A stretch of DNA of 48,166 nt, taken from NCBI GenBank assembly GCA_028691975.1, contig JAQUYF010000008.1, positions 2,341 through 50,506 on the forward strand, in the 5' to 3' direction. This DNA comes from Bacteroidales bacterium (GTDB taxonomy: Bacteria > Bacteroidota > Bacteroidia > Bacteroidales > UBA932). Positions 42,079 to 48,166 of the stretch are shown one piece after another. Position 1 is the stretch's first letter, and every line of letters starts with the position of its first letter. A model generated the notes under the pieces. That model saw only the letters and a list, made by a program, of their open reading frames with translations, was not told where the DNA came from and made no database searches. Made by a program: the position numbers and the translations under genes.

Positions 42079-42642
42079 ATGACGGAAGAAATCAATGCAG
42101 CTATTGAAGTATTAAAGGCAGGAGGTATCATTCTCTACCCGACCGATACAGTATGGGGCATTGGCTGCGATGCTACAAACGAAGAAGCTGTGGCAAAAGT
42201 ATTTGCCATTAAAAAAAGAGAGGACTGCAAAAGCCTGATTACACTTGTCTGTGATGAAGATATGCTTTGCAAATATGTTCGGAAGATTCCGGAGATTGCC
42301 CTCAATCTGCTTGAGGTCAATGACAAGCCTATGACAATTATCTACCCTGAAGCCACAGGTCTGGCTTCTAATGTGATTGCCGGTGACGGAAGTGTCGGAA
42401 TCCGCATACCTGACAACGAATTTTGCAGGAAGCTGATCTATAAATTCAGAAAACCGATTGTCTCCACTTCAGCCAATATCTCTGGAGCACAAACTCCTTG
42501 CTTCTACGAGGATATCCCGATAGAAATCATCGATGCGGTGGACTGGGTAGCGGATCCATGTCTGCAGGAAGGCTCCACAGGCAAGGCTTCACAAATTATA
42601 AAAGTGGGTCTGACAGGAGAGATAGAAATTATACGTAAATAA
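42079..42642 (+). CDS. tsaC: Threonylcarbamoyl-AMP synthase
   Basis: Sua5/YrdC/TsaC enzyme making threonylcarbamoyl-AMP from Thr, bicarbonate and ATP for the t6A37 modification of tRNAs that read ANN codons. It has 187 residues from ATG 42079 (an in-frame TTG at 42064 lies inside the preceding gene). Y-P-T-D-T-V-W-G-I-G-C-D near the start and S-T-S-A-N-I-S-G near 135 are diagnostic. It lacks the Sua5 C-terminal domain, so it is the short form. Its stop abuts that of the convergent rsmE. Confidence 0.93.
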   Translation: MTEEINAAIEVLKAGGIILYPTDTVWGIGCDATNEEAVAKVFAIKKREDCKSLITLVCDEDMLCKYVRKIPEIALNLLEVNDKPMTIIYPEATGLASNVIAGDGSVGIRIPDNEFCRKLIYKFRKPIVSTSANISGAQTPCFYEDIPIEIIDAVDWVADPCLQEGSTGKASQIIKVGLTGEIEIIRK

Positions 42643-43374
42643 TTAAATACTAGTAAGATATATCGAACTAACAGCCACCAGGGCAGCTGTCTCGATGCGA
42701 AGTCGCGACTCTCCAAGTGAGACGCACTGCCATCCGCTCTTTAGTGCAAGTTCTATTTCGCTGCGCGAAAAGTCACCCTCAGGCCCGACCATAATTATGA
42801 CATCCTTACTTCCTAAAGTGCCAAGCGCTTCGGTAACAGGTATTTTTGTGGCTTCGTCTATCGTATTTACCTCATCACAATAGCAGATTAGTCTGGTACC
42901 CTGATAATCTTTCTGTTTCAAAAGAAAATCCCTGACTGTTACAGCCTCATTGAGAATTGGTATTGTTCCTTTGTGTGACTGCTTTGCAGCTGATATCATC
43001 AATCTCTCCACTCTCTCTCCCTTAAAAACTTTCCTTTCCGAATAATCTCCGAAGAGAGGGGTTATCTCATCTACGCCGATCTCTGTTGCTTTCTCTGCAA
43101 ACCATTCGAATCTGTCAATATTTTTTGGGGGAGCAACGGCCATACAGAGGTGATATGGATGGGTACCGTAGTTGTTAATTGTCTCCAATACCGTAAATAT
43201 CAACTTTTTGGGGTTATCGTCTATGATCTCGCATTTGTAGAGCGTACCCTGTCCATCGACTATATGAATAATATCCCCACACTTGTGCCTAAGCACTTTT
43301 ACGCAGTGCCCTGACTCATCGGCATCCAGACTTGTGCCTCCGGATGCTATATCTTTAGAATAAAACAGTTCCAT
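42643..43374 (-). CDS. rsmE: 16S rRNA (uracil1498-N3)-methyltransferase
   Basis: SPOUT methyltransferase of 243 residues, with an N-terminal PUA-like domain and a C-terminal knotted SAM-binding domain. I-M-V-G-P-E-G-D-F-S, then S-L-G-E-S-R-L-R-I-E-T-A-A-L, form the trefoil-knot signature. ATG 43374 (M-E-L-F-Y-S) is preferred to an upstream in-frame ATG at 43389 because the family begins there. Confidence 0.95.
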   Translation of the reverse strand: MELFYSKDIASGGTSLDADESGHCVKVLRHKCGDIIHIVDGQGTLYKCEIIDDNPKKLIFTVLETINNYGTHPYHLCMAVAPPKNIDRFEWFAEKATEIGVDEITPLFGDYSERKVFKGERVERLMISAAKQSHKGTIPILNEAVTVRDFLLKQKDYQGTRLICYCDEVNTIDEATKIPVTEALGTLGSKDVIIMVGPEGDFSRSEIELALKSGWQCVSLGESRLRIETAALVAVSSIYLTSI

Positions 43375-43446
43375 TGCAATATTTGTCAAAGTGCAATTAT
43401 AGCAAGAAAAAAGGGTAAATCAAATTGACCGTACTTCAAATTTATC

Positions 43447-43454
43447 TACCTTTG
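43447..43454 (+). promoter_or_regulatory. -7 box of the NagX-like gene, next to its start
   Basis: TACCTTTG with a TTGA (43425-43428) 18 bases upstream; only six bases separate it from ATG 43461, so the mRNA should be leaderless or nearly so. Confidence 0.6.
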
Positions 43455-43460
43455 TGGAAT

Positions 43461-44654
43461 ATGAATAACGTAAAGACACAAAGATATGTTGCCCTCGATG
43501 TTCTCAGAGGGATGACTGTCGCAGGTATGATCCTGGTAAACAATCCGGGGTCATGGAGTCATATTTTCAAACCTTTACAGCATGCACCATGGATAGGTTG
43601 CACGCCTACCGATCTGGTATTCCCATTCTTTTTGTTCTGCGTGGGAGTTGCATTAGCCTTCTCGTTTGCAAAGTATGGTGACTCGCTTAACGCATCAAGC
43701 TCGAAAAAGCTGATTAAAAGAGGAGTTCTGATATTCCTTATCGGGCTGGGTCTCAATATGTTTCCATTCTACCCTACCTCTCCCAATCCTGATTTGACCT
43801 TTGGTCAGAATTATGTTTACTGGCTGCAGCACATCAGAATATTCGGTGTCTTGCAAAGGATTGCTCTCTGCTACATTTTAGGCGGATTTCTCGCTCTGTG
43901 GCTCAAAACCCCGAAACGTATCCTTCTTGGTCTGGCAGGTGTGACGATTCTGCATTGGGTTATTCTTTTGATTTTCGGCGGTGAGCCGGGGTGGTCAACA
44001 CTTGAGGGTAATATTTCCGGCAAGATAGATATTGCTCTTCTCGGAGAAAACCATGTTTATCACGGATATGGGATTCCTTTTGATCCGGAGGGACTGCTCG
44101 GAGTGATCTCCGGTGCCGGCACCATCCTGCTTGGATATTATATCGGTCAGATGATCCGTCATACCGAAAATAAGATAGATGCTGTCGCGAAGCTCTACAC
44201 TACTGCCCTAATCTGCCTGGGGTTGGGATGTATCTGGAGTATCTGGCTGCCTATCAGCAAGCCGTTGTGGACAGGTTCCTACGTGCTTTATGCAGGTGGC
44301 TGGGCTATCATGATGCTTGCTTTCTTTATCTATTTTATTGATGTCAAGGGAAAGGAAAAGTATTTTGTCCCATTTAAAGCAATGGGGATGAATCCGCTCT
44401 TCGCTTTCGTGATGGCAGGGCTTATCGCCAAAATATTCGGCCGCATCATCAAATGGAAATATATGGCTCCGGCAGCAGACGGAAGCATGGTTGAGAAGAC
44501 TACGAGTGCTACGGGATGGTTCTACCAAAATTGTTGCGTCTCAATATTCGGCAACAACGAGTATGCATCTCTGATGTACGCTTTGGTATTCGTAGCCATT
44601 TTTGTACTTATGGCAATGTGGCTGTACCGCAAGAAAATAATAATTAAAATATAA
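43461..44654 (+). CDS. Membrane acyltransferase, HGSNAT/NagX (DUF5009) family
   Basis: A 397-residue multi-pass inner-membrane protein (about ten helices) related to heparan-alpha-glucosaminide N-acetyltransferase and bacterial NagX. It opens with R-Y-V-A-L-D-V-L-R-G-M-T-V-A-G-M-I, the family signature, followed by N-N-P-G-S-W and the loop H-A-P-W-I-G-C-T-P-T-D (candidate His) and ends with a helix plus K-K-I-I-I-K-I. It may acetylate glucosamine-type sugars across the membrane. ATG 43461 fits the family start; an in-frame upstream start (43425) would precede the promoter. Confidence 0.88.
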   Translation: MNNVKTQRYVALDVLRGMTVAGMILVNNPGSWSHIFKPLQHAPWIGCTPTDLVFPFFLFCVGVALAFSFAKYGDSLNASSSKKLIKRGVLIFLIGLGLNMFPFYPTSPNPDLTFGQNYVYWLQHIRIFGVLQRIALCYILGGFLALWLKTPKRILLGLAGVTILHWVILLIFGGEPGWSTLEGNISGKIDIALLGENHVYHGYGIPFDPEGLLGVISGAGTILLGYYIGQMIRHTENKIDAVAKLYTTALICLGLGCIWSIWLPISKPLWTGSYVLYAGGWAIMMLAFFIYFIDVKGKEKYFVPFKAMGMNPLFAFVMAGLIAKIFGRIIKWKYMAPAADGSMVEKTTSATGWFYQNCCVSIFGNNEYASLMYALVFVAIFVLMAMWLYRKKIIIKI

Positions 44655-44659
44655 CTGTT

Positions 44660-45172
44660 ATGGCATACATAGGACTGATCTCTGATACTCACTGTTACTT
44701 TGATGACAAGCTTCGGGACTTTTTATCTCCGGTGGATGTTATATGGCATGCCGGCGACTTCGGCAATCTTGAAACGGCTAACCAAATAGCCGAGTTTAAA
44801 CCTTTAATCGGTGTCTCAGGTAACTGTGACGGCTATGATACGAGGGTAATTTACCCTCTTGTACAGTGCTTTGAAGTTGAAGGAATGAAAGTTCTCATGA
44901 CTCATATCGGAGGTTATCCCGGGAAGTATGACGCACGGGCTTTTCTTCAAATAACCAAATATTCTCCCAATATCTTTGTATGTGGACATTCTCATATACT
45001 CAAGATCATTAATGACACAACATATAACATGATGACCCTGAATCCGGGTGCCGCAGGAATTTCCGGCTTTCATCAGGTAAGAACAGCCTTACGTTTTCGT
45101 ATTGAGAATGGGAAAATGAAAGACATGGAGGTGGGAGAATGGAATCGATTCATTAATAATTCAGATAACTAA
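44660..45172 (+). CDS. YfcE/MJ0936-type metallophosphoesterase
   Basis: A 170-residue calcineurin-like phosphoesterase. Metal motifs in order: S-D-T-H (8-11), H-A-G-D-F, G-N-C-D, M-T-H-I-G and G-H-S-H-I, covering the usual two-metal site. Relatives hydrolyse phosphodiesters in vitro with unknown natural substrate. It is cytoplasmic, five bases after the NagX-like gene and three bases before the S9 peptidase gene. Confidence 0.92.
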   Translation: MAYIGLISDTHCYFDDKLRDFLSPVDVIWHAGDFGNLETANQIAEFKPLIGVSGNCDGYDTRVIYPLVQCFEVEGMKVLMTHIGGYPGKYDARAFLQITKYSPNIFVCGHSHILKIINDTTYNMMTLNPGAAGISGFHQVRTALRFRIENGKMKDMEVGEWNRFINNSDN

Positions 45173-45175
45173 TTC

Positions 45176-47644
45176 ATGAAACGCTTATTACTTTTAACAA
45201 TCGGGGCATTATTCGCTTTTACGGCTGTAAATGCTCAACAAACTCCGGTCACAGAGCCAAACTACGAGCTGGCGGACCAGTTTTCGGCCAAAAAGATCAA
45301 TGCAATGGTCTTTTCGACCTATATTCGTCCTAACTGGTTTAAAAATTCCAACAAATTCTGGTATGAATGGAAATCTCCTGAGGGGACTCAATATTACATA
45401 GTCGATCCTGTCGCAAAGAGCAAGAAACCGGTATTCGATATGGACCTGCTCGCCATGCAAATAACTGAGATTGTAAAAGATCCTTTTGATGCACAGCATC
45501 TTCCTTTACGTAAGTTGAGGCTAAAAGATGACACAAAATTTACTTTCGAGATCCAAAGCACCGAAATGGTAGAAAAGAAAGATACTAAGAAAGAAAAAGA
45601 TTCTACCAAAGTAAAGAAAGGCCCTGCTCCAAAGGAAAAAAAGATTTTCAGATTTGAATATGACATTGCTACCGCAAATTTAACCGACGTCACTGAGAAT
45701 GAGGAGAAAAAAGAGTATCCTCGCTGGGCAGGTATTTCTCCGGACGGAAAGACAGCTGTCTACGAAAAAGGTTATAATGTGTTCTGGATGAACATGGAAG
45801 ACGTGAAAAAGCTAATGGAAGATGAGAAAGACTCTACCGTTGTAGAACACAGACTTACTTCAGACGGCACGAAAGAGTTTTATTATGGAGGTAGCAATTA
45901 CAGGGCTGACGATCAGTCGGATACCACCAAGAGAAACTCCGTTATGGCCTTGTGGTCTCCGGATTCGAAGCATTTTGTGCTGCCTAAATATGATATGACT
46001 AAAGTTAAAGATCTTTGGGTTATCAATTCGGTATCTCAACCACGTCCTACCCTGCAAACCTACAAGTATCAGCTTCCTGGAGAACCTGGGCCTACCGATT
46101 ATCTCTATATATTCAATATGGAAGATTACAGTGCCAAACAGATCAAGGTTGCTGCTTTTAAAGATCAGGCCGTCAACACAATGATGAAACCTTTTAAAAA
46201 CAGTGCCGTATATGATGATTACCGAGTTACCGAATGGTTGGGAGACAACGGCAAATTCTACTTTAGCCGCATGAGCCGTGATCTCAAGAGATTTGACATA
46301 TGTGAGGTAGAGGTTGGCGTTGATACCGCAAAAGTAGTGATTGCAGAGAGATCCAACACTTACATCGAAGATCGTGAAGTCAAACTGATAAATGGAGGTA
46401 AGGAATTGATTTTCTGGTCAGAACGTAATGGATGGGCCCATCTTTATCTCTATTCTGCAGATGGCACTTTGAAAAATGCCATAACTGCGGGAGCTTTCCA
46501 TGTTGAAGATGTTGAAGGTGTTGACGAGTCTGCCAGGGTAGTATACTTTACCGCTATGGGTGTGAATCGCAATGAAAGTCCTTACAACGGACATGTTTAC
46601 AGGATAAACCTGGATGGTACAGGAATGAAGCAGATTGACGATGTTGACTATAACTCATCTTTGACCGGCTTCTGCGATGACAATAAATTCTTTGTAAGCA
46701 CATATTCAAGAGTTGATGCAGCTCCAAAAGTAGCTTTGTTTGACAATACCGGGCGTAAAGTCATGCCTCTGGAAGAGACTGACCTTTCACTGTTGATTGC
46801 TGCCGGCTACAAATATCCGGAGACCTTTAAGGTTAAGGCAGCTGACGGTATAACAGACCTGTACGGTGTAATGTACAAGCCTTATAACTTTGACCCTGAT
46901 AAGAAATATCCTATTATTGATTACGTATACCCTGGGCCTCAGGTTGAAGGCAATAGTGTGGTATGGAGCAAAAACTTTACCCGTACCGACCGTCTTGCTC
47001 AGATCGGTTTTATAGTCATTACCGTAGGCAACAGAGGTGGTCACCCAAACAGATCCAAATGGTATCACAATTTCGGGTACGGCAATCTTCGCGACTACGG
47101 TTTGGAGGATCAAAAGTATGCTATCCAGCAGCTTGCAGCGCGCTACAACTTTATCGATATCAACAGAGTCGGTATCCACGGCCACTCAGGCGGAGGATTT
47201 ATGTCAACAGCGGCTATCCTGCAATATCCTAATTTCTTCAAAGTAGCAGTTTCCTGTGCAGGTAACCACGACAACAGCATCTACAACAGATGGTGGAGTG
47301 AGCAGCACCATGGTATTCTGGAAGAAATTACCGCTGCAGGTGATACTACTTTCAAGTACAGTGTGGACAAAAACCAGGATATTGCAAAGAATCTTAACGG
47401 ACACTTGCTCCTGGTACACGGAGATATTGATGACAATGTTCACCCGGGCAATACTATCAGAGTCGTTAACGCACTCATCAAAGCCAATAAGAGATTTGAC
47501 ATGCTGATTCTTCCAGGACAGCGCCATGGCTTCGGCGATATGAATGAATATTTCTTCTGGAGAATGGCCGACTACTACAGCGAGTGGCTCCTCGGAACAT
47601 CCCGCCGCGACCAAATCGACATCCGTGAGATGAACAACGACTGA
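45176..47644 (+). CDS. S9 family prolyl oligopeptidase / DPP-IV-type peptidase
   Basis: An 822-residue exported serine peptidase: signal peptide (A-V-N-A-Q-Q), an eight-blade beta-propeller (about 60-530) and an alpha/beta-hydrolase domain. The catalytic residues are Ser671 in G-H-S-G-G-G-F, Asp in H-G-D-I-D-D-N-V-H, and His in G-Q-R-H-G-F. Residues 132-155 are a Lys/Glu-rich insert (K-K-D-T-K-K-E-K-D-S-T-K) within the propeller, probably a surface loop. It likely releases dipeptides from peptides in the periplasm. Downstream lies a hairpin at 47760. Confidence 0.95.
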   Translation: MKRLLLLTIGALFAFTAVNAQQTPVTEPNYELADQFSAKKINAMVFSTYIRPNWFKNSNKFWYEWKSPEGTQYYIVDPVAKSKKPVFDMDLLAMQITEIVKDPFDAQHLPLRKLRLKDDTKFTFEIQSTEMVEKKDTKKEKDSTKVKKGPAPKEKKIFRFEYDIATANLTDVTENEEKKEYPRWAGISPDGKTAVYEKGYNVFWMNMEDVKKLMEDEKDSTVVEHRLTSDGTKEFYYGGSNYRADDQSDTTKRNSVMALWSPDSKHFVLPKYDMTKVKDLWVINSVSQPRPTLQTYKYQLPGEPGPTDYLYIFNMEDYSAKQIKVAAFKDQAVNTMMKPFKNSAVYDDYRVTEWLGDNGKFYFSRMSRDLKRFDICEVEVGVDTAKVVIAERSNTYIEDREVKLINGGKELIFWSERNGWAHLYLYSADGTLKNAITAGAFHVEDVEGVDESARVVYFTAMGVNRNESPYNGHVYRINLDGTGMKQIDDVDYNSSLTGFCDDNKFFVSTYSRVDAAPKVALFDNTGRKVMPLEETDLSLLIAAGYKYPETFKVKAADGITDLYGVMYKPYNFDPDKKYPIIDYVYPGPQVEGNSVVWSKNFTRTDRLAQIGFIVITVGNRGGHPNRSKWYHNFGYGNLRDYGLEDQKYAIQQLAARYNFIDINRVGIHGHSGGGFMSTAAILQYPNFFKVAVSCAGNHDNSIYNRWWSEQHHGILEEITAAGDTTFKYSVDKNQDIAKNLNGHLLLVHGDIDDNVHPGNTIRVVNALIKANKRFDMLILPGQRHGFGDMNEYFFWRMADYYSEWLLGTSRRDQIDIREMNND

Positions 47645-48166
47645 CAGCACTGACAGCAGTGACCACTGTTGTTGCCGTTGTTGCCGTGGGCGCACTTCCA
47701 CGTTATCAAGATAGCAGCAGGAACAGCGCGGTCGCAACGGCTGATACATCAACAAACAACAAGTAGAGAAGTAGCGATATTTCTCTACTTGTCGTTTTAC
47801 ACAATAGATAAGCTATCAGTACTCTAATAGATAATGTATTAATACCGGTAATTGACGCTTGCCGCTGGGTTACAATATACTATACTAAAATTCAACTGTA
47901 TCGGTGATGATATCTGCAGAAAGACCGTCACTGCCGGAATGTTGTAATAAGTATGCCCAGTACAATAATTGTCAGCCGATTACTCCCCAGTGCCTCTCTT
48001 CTTCTTGTCGGATCCTCCGCGCTTTCCCCAAGGAGTGACCCCCAAAAACAAAGAAGGCGTCTGTTAAATTTGCCAAATTATTGAGAGAGGATACATCAAC
48101 AAGATTTTCTGGGCACATTATCATGTATATCATGTTGTAAATTCAGAAGATTTTGCCTTCAGAGAC
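47645..48166. other. Right-end stretch without a convincing gene
   Basis: Contains the hairpin at 47760-47791 and two weak frames. One, with no ATG (47629-47766, plus), has a hydrophobic stretch A-V-T-T-V-V-A-V-V-A-V-G; the other (48133-47972, minus) would encode 53 residues. The minus strand beyond 47972 also looks protein-like in another frame. I call none of these a gene. Confidence 0.5.
47760..47791 (+). terminator. Probable terminator after the S9 peptidase
   Basis: CAAGTAGAGAA (47760-47770) and TTCTCTACTTG (47781-47791) form a perfect 11-base stem with a ten-base loop; the tail TCGTTTT is only moderately T-rich. It lies 116 bases after the stop. Confidence 0.7.

Noticed and set aside
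47642-47662. Short repeat of TGACAGCA after the S9 stop
   Set aside because: Only two imperfect copies; likely chance.
47204-47755. 183-codon minus-strand frame
   Set aside because: It lies opposite the S9 peptidase's catalytic part and has low-complexity composition; a shadow frame.

Overview
The window is bacterial chromosome from a member of the Bacteroidetes, most probably order Bacteroidales. The evidence is the TTTG-N19-21-TAnnTTTG type promoters ahead of many genes, near absence of strong Shine-Dalgarno sites, many short lipoproteins with Cys at residues 18-20, family-specific proteins (DUF4837, DUF4988, Bacteroidetes-type Upp, RadC and RpoN), and a glycine-lipid type acyltransferase pair. 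The species cannot be named from the sequence. The left edge (about 1-107) is much richer in GC and carries a minus-strand terminator pointing the wrong way for its surroundings, so it looks like a chimeric or rearranged contig end.

Layout. 107-2943: end of the F-type ATP synthase operon (truncated delta, alpha, gamma). 2946-5313, minus strand: phosphohexomutase, peptide deformylase, RuvX. 5335-10268, plus strand: M23 envelope peptidase, Dxr, RseP-type site-2 protease, DUF4837 lipoprotein, tRNA-Glu, ribosomal S20. 10346-19223: RadC, Upp, RpoN (minus), two acyltransferases, a zinc-ribbon protein (minus), Ssb, CysS, OsmC and MiaB (minus). 19311-23055: envelope operon of an LEA-like lipoprotein, SPOR protein, M3 peptidase lipoprotein and nitroreductase lipoprotein. 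23052-30302, minus: a tripartite ABC exporter (ATPase, two MacB-like permeases, MacA-like adaptor, TolC-like channel) followed by a beta-lactamase-fold lipoprotein.

30730-37499 is the accessory-looking part: a DUF4988 surface lipoprotein with four near-perfect 30-residue repeats, an exported creatininase-family protein, a wrecked S41-like peptidase gene, tRNA-Met, a Cthe_2159-like beta-helix lipoprotein and an exported PHP phosphoesterase, ending at tRNA-Gln. 37648-47644 returns to housekeeping: IspF, a small membrane protein, MutL, rhomboid protease, EEP-family protein, TsaC, RsmE, a NagX/HGSNAT-like membrane acyltransferase, a phosphodiesterase and a large S9 (DPP-IV type) peptidase. The last 522 bases hold a hairpin and no convincing gene.

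How the genes connect: two steps of the MEP isoprenoid pathway are present (Dxr and IspF), together with several tRNA and rRNA maintenance enzymes (MiaB, TsaC, RsmE, CysS) and many envelope proteases. I found no CRISPR array, phage, integrase or insertion sequence. The most unusual signals are a sigma-54-like site plus an inverted repeat ahead of the beta-helix lipoprotein (rpoN itself is in the window), the repeat lipoprotein, a MutL lacking its usual endonuclease motif, the broken S41-like gene, and promoters whose -7 box lies only 4-10 bases from a start codon.
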